A DNA stretch of 14,885 nucleotides, taken from the NCBI GenBank assembly GCA_964481705.1, contig CAYZUC010000070.1, forward strand, positions 1-14,885. The letters are read 5' to 3'. Below the pieces are notes generated by a model. That model worked only from the letters and a program-made list of their open reading frames with translations. It had not been told where the DNA came from and did not search any database. Below are positions 7,173 through 14,180 of this stretch, piece after piece. Source of the stretch: CAYZUC01 sp964481705. GTDB lineage: Bacteria > Bacillota > Clostridia > Lachnospirales > Lachnospiraceae. Made by a program: the position numbers and the translations under genes. The first letter of the stretch is position 1. Each line of letters opens with the position of its first letter.

Positions 7173-8813
7173 TTACCAGATACCAACTCTGTCTTCCGGG
7201 GCAACGTACATCCCGTCACCTTCCTTGATAGAATAGGTTTCATAGAAAAGATCCATTGATGAAGCAACCGCATTTACTCTGATTTTTCCGTTTGCATGAA
7301 CGTTATTGCTCAGAAGATTCAGCATCATTGCTTCAGTCGCTTTATTCGCCCAAATATGGGCATAATTCTCGAATAATTTATCCGGATCTTCGTTATCATT
7401 TACGCATATCTCGCAGACACAGGACATTCCTCCTAAATCTGCTGTATTCTCCGTCAGAGTAAGTGTTCCATTTACCTTATTCCCACCAAACAGCTCATAA
7501 TTTCCATAGTATTCAACGATTTTCTTCTGAAGCTTCTCGAATTCCTGATATTCTTCGTCCGTCCACCAGACATTATAGTTTCCGTTTTCATCGTACTGGG
7601 AACCATTTGCATCAAAGGCATGCGTGATTTCATGACCGATAACAACTCCAATTCCACCAAGGTTGGCGGCTCGATCTGCATTCTTATCGTAAAATGGTGG
7701 CTGCAGAATGGCAGCTGGAAAGACAATTTCGTTTCTCGAGGGTTCGTAGTAGGCATTTACAACCTGAGGCATCATTTGCCATTCTTCCTTATCAACCGGC
7801 TGTCCAATTTTGCTTAACGCATGCTGTTGGATACATTTTGATAATTCTAATTCATTGGACATAAGTGTTCCACCTTCTTCTGGTGAAAGTATTTTTGCAT
7901 TGTCCATATAGGTAGGCCATTGATTCGGATATCCAATTTTCTTATTCATAGTATCCAGTTTCTTCTTGGCCTTTTCTTTTGTTTCCTGGCTCATCCATTC
8001 CTGGCGATCAATTCTCTGTCGATAAACATTCATCACCTCATCCAGGATTTTCATTACTTCGTCTTTGCTTTCTTCAGAAAAAAAGCGCTCGACATATATT
8101 TTTGCAAAGGCAATTTCCAAGTCCTCCTGCACCATTTCTGACGCAATCTGATTTCTTGTCTTGGTTTCGGTAATACCTTGCATTTTGTTATCGTAATCAA
8201 TTTTGGCATTTTGAAAATCCGTAGTAAGATAGCAGGACTGGTCGAATAACATAATTAATGTCGAGTAATCCTTCAGTAATCCAAGATTCTCCTCTTTCAA
8301 ATAGGTGTTGATCTTCTGCATCTGTTTCTTTTCCGTCACAATCCACTGATTAACATCCTTATCTGAACCTATTCCAAATTCATCGACCATCGATGTTACA
8401 TCTGCATTTGAAAGGAGAGCCTTCAGCTCATCTATATTTACGGGATTATAGGTTTTCTCGGGAGAGTTCTGCTCCTCAATGCTCAAGGTATCCTGTGCCA
8501 GCTCCTTCTCAAACATCACTACACTTTTGGCCTTCGTTTCCGCTTCCGAGGTGGAGTAGCCATATAGTTCAAAAAGCTGTTTCGCAAAATCCTGATAGTA
8601 TTCTATATATTCCACTTTTGATTCGTCTAGTAAGTACTCTTTTCCAATTCCTAAATCCGCACTGCTAAAGTAAACACTGTTTTTTTGAGAATCAGCACTG
8701 TCTTCATAAACACAGGGACGAATCAAACTCGAATATGATGTTTCTTTACTTAATCTGCCCAGCGCTGACAGATAGGCGTCAATCGTCTGTGCAGAATTAA
8801 TCGCATTGAGATA
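7173..8813 (-). CDS. M13 peptidase, catalytic fragment after the frameshift
   Basis: These 546 residues carry the M13 mid and catalytic domains. In joined-protein numbering NAYYEP (481-486) is the substrate-backbone motif, HEITH (522-526; bases 7620-7634) gives two zinc ligands and the catalytic Glu, ENTADLGG gives the third ligand (Glu583), and HANGKIRVN supplies the conserved His and Arg near the C-terminus. If translated alone, the best start is ATG at 8841-8843 (MQQDW), preceded by AGAAGGG at five bases. That product would have no export signal and so would be misplaced in the cytosol. Confidence 0.7.
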   Translation of the reverse strand, partial: YLNAINSAQTIDAYLSALGRLSKETSYSSLIRPCVYEDSADSQKNSVYFSSADLGIGKEYLLDESKVEYIEYYQDFAKQLFELYGYSTSEAETKAKSVVMFEKELAQDTLSIEEQNSPEKTYNPVNIDELKALLSNADVTSMVDEFGIGSDKDVNQWIVTEKKQMQKINTYLKEENLGLLKDYSTLIMLFDQSCYLTTDFQNAKIDYDNKMQGITETKTRNQIASEMVQEDLEIAFAKIYVERFFSEESKDEVMKILDEVMNVYRQRIDRQEWMSQETKEKAKKKLDTMNKKIGYPNQWPTYMDNAKILSPEEGGTLMSNELELSKCIQQHALSKIGQPVDKEEWQMMPQVVNAYYEPSRNEIVFPAAILQPPFYDKNADRAANLGGIGVVIGHEITHAFDANGSQYDENGNYNVWWTDEEYQEFEKLQKKIVEYYGNYELFGGNKVNGTLTLTENTADLGGMSCVCEICVNDNEDPDKLFENYAHIWANKATEAMMLNLLSNNVHANGKIRVNAVASSMDLFYETYSIKEGDGMYVAPEDRVGIW

Positions 8814-9198
8814 GGGGGGAAATAGATTCCAATCCTGCTGCATCACAACCCTTCTCGTCCATGGCACATGCATATAAATCGGCAATCTGTTGTTCCGGTG
8901 AGCCCTGTGTATACTGCCCTCTCTTCTTTGCACAGTCTTCTATAATTATAGTAAACTCGTCATTTGTCCTATTGGAGAGTTCTGTAAATTGGCTCCAAAT
9001 GGGTTCTCCGGTTCTCATTTCCTTATCGGATAAAAGCTCGAAATTCTTATTAGCATAGTAATCGTCCTCCAATCGTGGCTTCTTATCAGGAAGTCCTGTT
9101 ACAATTGGTTCGGAGGAAGTCTCCGCAGTCGTCCCACAACCCGTAAAGATGCCCGCAAGTACTGCAACTGATGTGATATATGCTATTATTTTTTTCAT
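8797..9198 (-). CDS. M13 peptidase, N-terminal fragment with lipoprotein signal
   Basis: As read literally, this frame makes a 133-residue protein. Residues 1-21 are a lipoprotein signal ending in the lipobox FTGC, with Cys21 lipidated, so the full enzyme would be anchored on the outer face of the membrane. Residues 43-128 match the start of the M13 N-terminal domain (RLEDDYYANKNFELL, then YACAMDEKGCDAAGLESISP). The last five residues (LSQCD) come from the wrong frame, after the C6 run. Alone it would have no catalytic site. Confidence 0.7.
   Translation of the reverse strand: MKKIIAYITSVAVLAGIFTGCGTTAETSSEPIVTGLPDKKPRLEDDYYANKNFELLSDKEMRTGEPIWSQFTELSNRTNDEFTIIIEDCAKKRGQYTQGSPEQQIADLYACAMDEKGCDAAGLESISPLSQCD
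8814..8819 (-). other. C6 homopolymer at the M13 frameshift
   Basis: Six C in a row on the coding strand, within TCCCCCCTAT. Reading UCC CCC CUA keeps the N-terminal frame, which stops at 8797. With five C the frame continues as TCC CCC TAT into the catalytic part. A tract of this kind is prone to slippage in replication, transcription, translation and sequencing. Confidence 0.8.
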
Positions 9199-9260
9199 GT
9201 ATACTCCCTCCCGTCTTTTCTTTGGATACCCCTTTTACTCCTCAAGCAGGTACTATCAAT

Positions 9261-9327
9261 AATGAAACACAAAGCCCCGTCCCTCGTGTGCAAAAAATGA
9301 AACACAAAGCCCCGTCCCCCATGTGCA
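9261..9327. repeat. Two 32-bp REP-like direct repeats
   Basis: Copies at 9261-9292 and 9296-9327 differ at two bases of 32 and are separated by three A. On the minus strand each begins TGCACA and contains GGGACGGGGCTTTGTG then TTTCATT. GGGAC and GTTTC inside each copy can pair as RNA with two G-U pairs. The GGGGACGGGG core resembles extragenic palindromes linked to REP-associated tyrosine transposases, as far as I recall; no transposase is in the window. They lie between the terminator of the operon to the right and the ribosome binding site of the M13 gene, far more G-rich than the DNA around them. Confidence 0.7.
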
Positions 9328-9332
9328 TTTTG

Positions 9333-9375
9333 AAAAAAAATCCTCTGCAGTCAATCGGAAACCGCAGAGGATTTT
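9333..9375 (-). terminator. Intrinsic terminator of the kinase-regulator operon
   Basis: A perfect 12-bp stem, AAAATCCTCTGC (9337-9348) with GCAGAGGATTTT (9364-9375), closes a 15-base loop. Read on the minus strand the stem ends in eight T (9333-9340). It lies about 105 bases after the stop of the YtvI-like gene and separates that operon from the M13 gene. The stem also has a TTTT on the plus side, but no plus-strand gene leads into it. Confidence 0.9.
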
Positions 9376-9481
9376 ATTAGTGTAAAGAACTCAAGGAATA
9401 GTGTTCATAGGCATATTATACATGAAAAATTGTGTTTTGTCTTTACTCTTTAAAGATTTTTCATAATTTTGTTAATAATTA
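9376..9481. other. A/T-rich gap before the terminator
   Basis: About 105 bases after the YtvI-like gene and before the terminator. I see no reading frame, promoter or further repeat in it; it is probably the 3' untranslated part of the operon transcript. Confidence 0.4.
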
Positions 9482-10564
9482 CTAGTTTTTATTTGCTTCC
9501 ACCACTATCAGTAGTAGGATTGGACCTATAACAATACCAAATATGCCAAGTGCTCGAGCACCAATGTAAACAGACATAATGAGAAGTATCGGAAGAACGC
9601 CTATTTTCCTGCCCATCAGCTTGGGTTCGAGGACATCACGAAGGATGGCACAGATGATAAAAAGGAGCACTTTCGCTATGCCCGACAGGTAATTGCCTTG
9701 TATCAAGTCAATAACAGACCAGGGAAATAAAATCAGGCCGGTTCCAATAAAGGGCAGCGCATCCAAAACACCAATCATTATGCCTTTTGCAATAGGGTCG
9801 CTAATACCAAGAAGATAGAATGACAGTACCAAAAGCAAGGATATTACACTTAGTATAATAAGCTGTGCCTTAAGATAAATACGAACCAGATAGAGCGTCT
9901 TTTTGATCTGAATCAATGCTTTGTTCGTTATCTCGTTTTTGTGCAAATAGCCCAAAATCACTTCATAGTCTTTGATTAAAAAAACGGTCGCAATTGCTAC
10001 TATCATAACAGTTCCAATTACTCGAATGACATTTGTGAGATAGAGAAACGAATGATTCATCAGTTTCGGAAGATATGTTATCTGGAGATTATTGATAAAT
10101 ATATTGGCGTTTTTGATGATGGATTCTTCAATTTGTTTGCCATCCAATCCTGTTGCACTCTCCAGACGACAGCTACAGTCGCGCAGGGTGCAGAGCATGC
10201 AGTCCTTATACTTATCAAGATTGCAAAGAAAATCCGTCAGCCATCTGCAAAGCTCCCAGGCTGCAAGCCATAGGATCAGACCAAGGATTCCCCCAAGAAT
10301 CACTAGCAGGACAGAAGATAGAATGGAAACATTGATGTGTGTTTTGCGATGTAAAAAGCAAACCGACGGACGCAAAAGAATGGCCAGATACCCGGCTATA
10401 AAAAAAGGAACCATAAGGGGAACTAAGTATCGTACAAGTAGATACGTTCCTAATAGGATTCCTGCAATTCTAATGTATTTATTCTGAAAAAGCTTTTCTC
10501 CCACCGCCATACTCCCATCACTTTGTCGGTGAGCCACCTTCTGTATAAGCTTCGCAGATTTCAT
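9482..10564 (-). CDS. YtvI-like AI-2E-family (UPF0118) membrane protein
   Basis: A 360-residue polytopic membrane protein. Hydrophobic helices are visible at about 31-65 (two), 78-103, 177-197, 233-254, 260-283, 293-308 and 322-356 (one or two). The soluble stretch at 105-170 is cysteine-rich for this family (C114, C123, C126, C130, C132). The C-terminal core DALPFIGTGLILFPWSVIDL (268-287) and RDVLEPKLMGRKIGVLP is typical of AI-2E/UPF0118 proteins and of the sporulation protein YtvI. Family members move small molecules or ions; the substrate here is unknown. It is the last gene of a four-gene operon, 32 bases after the RluA-like gene. The ATG overlaps the TGA of a four-codon frame (MQIS) that sits behind GGTGGAG, which may couple its translation. 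ATG at 10510 is an alternative start. Confidence 0.8.
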   Translation of the reverse strand: MKSAKLIQKVAHRQSDGSMAVGEKLFQNKYIRIAGILLGTYLLVRYLVPLMVPFFIAGYLAILLRPSVCFLHRKTHINVSILSSVLLVILGGILGLILWLAAWELCRWLTDFLCNLDKYKDCMLCTLRDCSCRLESATGLDGKQIEESIIKNANIFINNLQITYLPKLMNHSFLYLTNVIRVIGTVMIVAIATVFLIKDYEVILGYLHKNEITNKALIQIKKTLYLVRIYLKAQLIILSVISLLLVLSFYLLGISDPIAKGIMIGVLDALPFIGTGLILFPWSVIDLIQGNYLSGIAKVLLFIICAILRDVLEPKLMGRKIGVLPILLIMSVYIGARALGIFGIVIGPILLLIVVEANKN

Positions 10565-10596
10565 GATATCTGCATGGTATCTCTACTCCACCGCCT

Positions 10597-11295
10597 TTAT
10601 AGTATCTGCAGATTTGTCGGTGTTATTCGATAATTCATTTCTTTCTTTGTTTTTGGATGCTGAAAGGATAATTTATATGCACAGAGATTCAGTCCTCCCT
10701 GATATCCTTCTACGCTTGATCCATACTTCCTGTCTCCTAAGAGCGGCATTCCTGCGTTCGCCATCTGAACGCGAATCTGATGATGACGACCGGTAAAAAG
10801 ATGTATCTTAACGACATGAAGTTCACCTTTTATCTGTTCACGGTCACGTATGATGTCCATGGCTTGATTCTTATTGGAGTATTCTGTGTAAGTAAGCTCT
10901 GCCCTTTTTGCTTCCTTTTCTCCAGGCTTTGCGATAGACGTGGTGTTTGTCTTGCCATTCTTCTTAAGGTAATCCACAAGTGTGTGTGTTCCGGGTTCTA
11001 CTGTTCCAACTACAACCGCTAAATACTGCTTGTCCATCTTGCCATCCTCTATCTGACGGCTCAGATTACCTGCTGCCTCCGGATTCTTCGCAAATACTAA
11101 TATTCCTTCAACTGGCTGGTCAAGTCGATGAATCACACCTATATATGGTTCTCCTGTGATACCCGGTTCTTTCTCTTTGCGGTAATTCTTCAGTTCGCTG
11201 ACAATATCTTTTTCTCCAAGCTTCGCTGTCTGTGTCGATACCCCTGCCGGCTTTTTTACCACCAGAATATCAGCGTCTTCATATAAAATCTCCAT
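10597..11295 (-). CDS. RluA-family RNA pseudouridine synthase
   Basis: A 232-residue enzyme that converts a uridine in rRNA or tRNA to pseudouridine. It begins directly with the catalytic domain (LYEDADILVVKKPAGVSTQT), so the N-terminal S4 RNA-binding domain of RluC/RluD types is absent. The catalytic motif is HRLDQPVEG (56-64) with Asp59; the usual T-S/T-G after HRLDxx is V-E-G here. TGRHHQIRVQMA (168-179) and LLGDRKYG (185-192) are further RluA signatures. The exact RNA target cannot be told from sequence. The start ATG has AAGGA seven bases upstream. It lies 23 bases after the response regulator and before the YtvI-like gene on one likely transcript. Confidence 0.9.
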   Translation of the reverse strand: MEILYEDADILVVKKPAGVSTQTAKLGEKDIVSELKNYRKEKEPGITGEPYIGVIHRLDQPVEGILVFAKNPEAAGNLSRQIEDGKMDKQYLAVVVGTVEPGTHTLVDYLKKNGKTNTTSIAKPGEKEAKRAELTYTEYSNKNQAMDIIRDREQIKGELHVVKIHLFTGRHHQIRVQMANAGMPLLGDRKYGSSVEGYQGGLNLCAYKLSFQHPKTKKEMNYRITPTNLQIL

Positions 11296-11318
11296 TTTGT
11301 CCTTATTCTACCTCCATT

Positions 11319-12008
11319 TTATACCTTAAATCGATAACCCACACCCCAGATTGTCTCTATATACTGTGGATTTGAAGTATCAAATTCTATTTTCTCACGA
11401 ATCTTTTTTATATGCACCGTTACCGTGGCAATATCTCCGATGGATTCCATGTCCCAAATCTTACGGAAAAGCTCCTCTTTCGAAAACACATGATTCGGAT
11501 TCTGTGCAAGGAAGGTCAGAAGGTCAAATTCTTTTGTTGTAAAGGTCTTCTCTTCTCCATTGATATAAACACGTCGGGCTGTCTTGTCAATTCGTATTCC
11601 ACGAATCTCGACAATATCATTCTCCTGTTGCGCTGAAGCCGTCAAACGAGTATATCTGGCCATATGCGCCTTCACCCTTGCTACCAATTCACTCGGGCTA
11701 AAGGGCTTTGTCATATAGTCGTCCGCTCCCAGACCCAGTCCGCGAATCTTGTCAATATCGTCCTTCTTCGCAGAAACCATAATAATCGGCGTATTCTTAG
11801 TCTCACGAATCTTCTTGCATATTTCAAATCCATCCACCACCGGAAGCATCAAATCAAGAATATACAGGTCAAATTCTTCTTCCAGTGCTCTCTTCAATCC
11901 CTTCTCTCCACTATTCTCTGTCTCTACTGAAAAACCGGAAAGCTCGAGGTAATCCTTTTCCAGGTCCGCGATAGATTCCTCATCCTCTACAATCAGTATT
12001 CTACTCAT
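11319..12008 (-). CDS. OmpR/PhoB-family response regulator
   Basis: A 229-residue DNA-binding regulator. The receiver domain (1-115) has the acidic pair E8/D9, phosphoacceptor Asp52 in YILDLMLP, Ser79 and Lys101 in DDYMTKPF. The winged-helix domain (about 128-229) includes GEEKTFTTKEFDLLTFLAQN, VFSKEELFRKIW and VTVHIKKIREKIE and ends in the family-typical TIWGVGYRFKV. It should be phosphorylated by the kinase encoded just upstream. The ATG lies inside the end of the kinase gene: ATGAGTAG holds both the start and the kinase stop, an 8-base overlap that points to coupled translation. Its target genes are not known. Confidence 0.95.
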   Translation of the reverse strand: MSRILIVEDEESIADLEKDYLELSGFSVETENSGEKGLKRALEEEFDLYILDLMLPVVDGFEICKKIRETKNTPIIMVSAKKDDIDKIRGLGLGADDYMTKPFSPSELVARVKAHMARYTRLTASAQQENDIVEIRGIRIDKTARRVYINGEEKTFTTKEFDLLTFLAQNPNHVFSKEELFRKIWDMESIGDIATVTVHIKKIREKIEFDTSNPQYIETIWGVGYRFKV

Positions 12009-13494
12009 TTAGTTCAACCTCCTTATATTTACGAAGCTCCATGATCATCGTTGTTCCTTCACCCAGCTTGCTGGTGGCCCAGATTCTTCCGCCATGGTCT
12101 TCTACTACCTTCTTTACAATGGACAATCCGATTCCACTGCCACCCTTTGACGAATTCCTTGAGGAATCCGCACGGTAGAAGCGGTCAAAGATGTACGGAA
12201 GATCCTTTGCTGCGATCCCTCTTCCATTATCTTCAATCTCGACAATAATAAACTCCTCTGCATCCTTGAGTCGTATGTTGATATTGCCTCTTTCTTTATC
12301 AAGATATTTTACGGAATTTCCTATAATATTATTGATTACCTTACGCATCTGTACCGGGTCTGCGATTACTGTCGCCGGTTCTGTCAGCTGATTCAGATAG
12401 GTAAGCTGAATATTCTTGGCCTCCATATCCATTTTAACCTCGTCTACACAATCCGTGAAGTAGTCCGATATATCAATCTTTGCAAAATTGTACGGAATCC
12501 GATTGGCGTCGATTCCGGAGTAAAAGGTCAATTCATTGATCAGCCGGTCGAGGTCATTTGCTTTGCTGTAGATGGTACGTACGTATTTTTCCTGTTTCTG
12601 TGGGGTATCGGCTACACCATCCATGATTCCTTCTGCATAACCCTTAATCGCTGTTACGGGAGTCTTCAAATCGTGTGTAATATTGCTGATCAGAGCTCGA
12701 TTTTCATTGTCGTTTTGAAGCTTCTCCTCTGTAGATTCCTTCAGGCGCTTCCTCATCTCTTCAAAGTTTTCACAGAGCTCATCAATCTCCTTGGCGTGGC
12801 CGGACAAATCCATCGTAAAATCCAGTGTGCCTTCGGCTATCTTCTGTGTCGCTTCATTAAGCTGCTTCAATGGAGAAACCATTCCACTGTAGATCCAGGA
12901 TACAAGCCCTATTCCCGTAAGCACCAGAATCAGAATAACTGCAATAATCATCTGGATCATCGAATTTTTGAACTGTGGCAGCATATCATACACATGCGTT
13001 ATGATGAATACATTACCGCTGTCTCCATCGGAAAACGTAAAATCGATCTGCTTAATCAATAATTGTGCATCTCGAATATACATCTCACCATCCGAGTTAA
13101 TATCCTGCTTTTCAAAGTCGGGAAGCTGTCCCCAGACGATGGACGCAAATTTGGTATCGCCGGAATAATAGACGTCATTTTCCTTACGCACCAGGAGAAA
13201 AGAGGACTTCTCCTGTAGTCTTGTATTAATCTCCTCCAAATACTCTTTGTTTTCGAGCTTTGCAGGATTGACATAGGTAACTTTATTTACTTCTACATAG
13301 ACATCCTGCGTCATCTTACTGAACATCTTCACGGAATTAGACAGGAGTCCGTAAATATCAGCATCGACTCCATAGTCCCTCTCTACAGCCTTAATCTGAA
13401 AGTGACTAATTCCAAGAAAGGAAGCCGCAAATAAAAAGGTGGGCAGCAGGACAATGGTCAAGAATGCAATGGTAAGTCTGGTTCGTAATTTCAT
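12001..13494 (-). CDS. Membrane sensor histidine kinase
   Basis: A 497-residue HAMP-containing class I kinase. TM1 is at about 8-30; an extracytoplasmic sensor region of roughly 150 residues follows; TM2 is at about 179-203; the HAMP domain is at about 205-257. The dimerisation/phosphoacceptor region has NITHDLKTPVTAIKGYAEG with His274, and the ATPase domain has the N box (NNIIGNSVKYL), G1 (EIEDNGRGI), F box (YIFDRFYRAD) and G2 (GGSGIGLSIVKKVVEDHGG). The signal sensed is unknown. I start it at ATG 13494, which has AGAGGA nine bases upstream. A longer frame begins with TTG at 13596, but that codon overlaps the -10 element of the operon promoter and would not be transcribed. It is the first gene of the operon and its end overlaps the response regulator; kinase before regulator is the less usual order. 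Confidence 0.94.
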   Translation of the reverse strand: MKLRTRLTIAFLTIVLLPTFLFAASFLGISHFQIKAVERDYGVDADIYGLLSNSVKMFSKMTQDVYVEVNKVTYVNPAKLENKEYLEEINTRLQEKSSFLLVRKENDVYYSGDTKFASIVWGQLPDFEKQDINSDGEMYIRDAQLLIKQIDFTFSDGDSGNVFIITHVYDMLPQFKNSMIQMIIAVILILVLTGIGLVSWIYSGMVSPLKQLNEATQKIAEGTLDFTMDLSGHAKEIDELCENFEEMRKRLKESTEEKLQNDNENRALISNITHDLKTPVTAIKGYAEGIMDGVADTPQKQEKYVRTIYSKANDLDRLINELTFYSGIDANRIPYNFAKIDISDYFTDCVDEVKMDMEAKNIQLTYLNQLTEPATVIADPVQMRKVINNIIGNSVKYLDKERGNINIRLKDAEEFIIVEIEDNGRGIAAKDLPYIFDRFYRADSSRNSSKGGSGIGLSIVKKVVEDHGGRIWATSKLGEGTTMIMELRKYKEVELNE

Positions 13495-13589
13495 CGTTAT
13501 TCCTCTTCTTACAGCTTCACATCCATCCCTCACAAAGCGTTCTGTGTGAAAAAGTTGTGCGCGGAATTTCAGACTTTTTTCAACTATAT
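13495..13589 (-). other. Leader of the kinase operon
   Basis: About 95 untranslated bases are predicted between the transcript start and the kinase ATG. TGAAAAAGT (13547-13555) and ACTTTTTTCA (13573-13582) form an imperfect inverted repeat with one extra T. No T-run follows, so it is not a terminator, and no known riboswitch was recognised. Confidence 0.35.
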
Positions 13590-13595
13590 GTTCCA

Positions 13596-13604
13596 ATTAT
13601 AACA
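13596..13604 (-). promoter_or_regulatory. Extended -10 promoter of the kinase operon
   Basis: The minus strand reads TGTTATAAT, a perfect extended -10 (TGnTATAAT); TATAAT is at 13596-13601. No good -35 hexamer lies 16-18 bases upstream, which extended -10 promoters tolerate. Transcription should begin near 13589. It is divergent from the perR promoter, about 100 bases away. Confidence 0.65.
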
Positions 13605-13703
13605 CAGGAAATCAGTATTCATTACAAAACATTGATAAAAAACTCTGAATTTTTCGTAAACTTCGTATGGGATAAAAAAATATGCAAAAAATAGAAATTA
13701 TAG

Positions 13704-13732
13704 TTGACAGCAGATAGAAAATGAATTATGAT
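13704..13732 (+). promoter_or_regulatory. perR promoter
   Basis: TTGACA (13704-13709), a 17-base spacer and TATGAT (13727-13732), with A-rich DNA upstream resembling an UP element. Start of transcription is expected near 13739, inside the operator-like palindrome that follows. Confidence 0.85.
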
Positions 13733-13736
13733 ATAA

Positions 13737-13751
13737 CAGTAATCATTACTA
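13737..13751 (+). promoter_or_regulatory. PerR-box-like operator at the perR start site
   Basis: CAGTAATCATTACTA contains the perfect inverted repeat AGTAAT-C-ATTACT and fits the 7-1-7 layout of the Per box TTATAATnATTATAA with mismatches only in the outer bases. It overlaps the predicted transcription start, where bound PerR would block RNA polymerase. This suggests that perR represses itself and is relieved by peroxide. Confidence 0.7.
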
Positions 13752-13787
13752 TTATCAATTTCAAAACTGCTTTAGAAAGGGGAACAT

Positions 13788-14180
13788 ATGGAAACGGTTA
13801 CATTAAAACACAGCAAGCAACGTGATGCGATTCTCGCATATCTGCAGTCGAGAAAGGATCACCCCACTGCCGATACTGTATATTTGAATGTCCGTAAGGA
13901 TTTCCCGAATATCAGCCTGGGGACAGTTTATCGTAATCTGACACTACTGTCGGATCTGGGTATGATACAGAAATTAAACATGGGCGGCACCACTCCAGAT
14001 CGGTTTGATGCTACCGCAGCTCCTCATTACCACTTCGTATGTACGAATTGTGGAGAGGTCATCGATCTGGATCTGGAGACTATGGATGAGGTCAACCGGA
14101 TTGCAGATGCGAAGTTCGACGGTCAGATTGCCGGACACATCACCTATTTTTATGGATTATGTAAGAATTGCTACAAGTAA
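13788..14180 (+). CDS. perR: Peroxide-responsive Fur-family repressor PerR
   Basis: A 130-residue Fur-family repressor. The winged helix (about 1-70) includes HSKQRDAILAYL and SLGTVYRNLTLLSDLGMI. All five regulatory-metal ligands of Bacillus subtilis PerR have counterparts at matching spacing: His25 (H37), Asp74 (D85, in DRFDA), His80 and His82 (H91/H93, in PHYHF) and Asp93 (D104). The structural zinc site is Cys85/Cys88 and Cys125/Cys128. Asp rather than Glu at position 74 favours PerR over Fur. With iron bound, PerR senses H2O2 by oxidation of these histidines and releases peroxide-defence genes. The ATG has AAAGGGG at good spacing. A reverse rubrerythrin gene, a classic clostridial PerR target, follows on the same strand. 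Confidence 0.92.
   Translation: METVTLKHSKQRDAILAYLQSRKDHPTADTVYLNVRKDFPNISLGTVYRNLTLLSDLGMIQKLNMGGTTPDRFDATAAPHYHFVCTNCGEVIDLDLETMDEVNRIADAKFDGQIAGHITYFYGLCKNCYK

Larger units (their letters stand above)
7173..9198 (-). pseudogene. M13-family zinc metallopeptidase lipoprotein gene, frameshifted
   Basis: Two overlapping frames together encode one M13 (neprilysin/PepO-like) endopeptidase. The N-terminal frame (9198 to 8797) gives 133 residues. The C-terminal frame is open from 8933 to 7173. Joined at the C6 run (8814-8819) by dropping one C, they give a protein of about 674 residues, a normal bacterial M13 length, with the join reading GLESISP then YLNAINSAQTIDAYL as the family expects. M13 enzymes cut oligopeptides outside the cell. 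The joined protein keeps every catalytic feature and ends, like intact relatives, in APEDRVGIW, so only this single base breaks it. It may be a sequencing error, a phase-variable run, a +1 frameshift site (UCC CCC C) or a recent pseudogene. An RBS-like GGGAGGGAG precedes the ATG at 9198. The next gene downstream is proS behind its own promoter. Confidence 0.85.

Noticed and set aside
9261..9327. Short CRISPR array
   Set aside because: Only two copies with a three-base gap, no unique spacers and no cas genes.
9261..9327. Strong G-quadruplex across both repeats
   Set aside because: The middle loop would be about 30 bases, so a stable four-tract quadruplex is unlikely.
9337..9375. Bidirectional terminator also ending a plus-strand gene
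   Set aside because: No plus-strand gene leads into it; the plus-side TTTT is simply the mirror of the stem.
13495..13596. 34-residue N-terminal extension of the histidine kinase
   Set aside because: Its TTG start overlaps the -10 element, and the ATG at 13494 has a good ribosome binding site.
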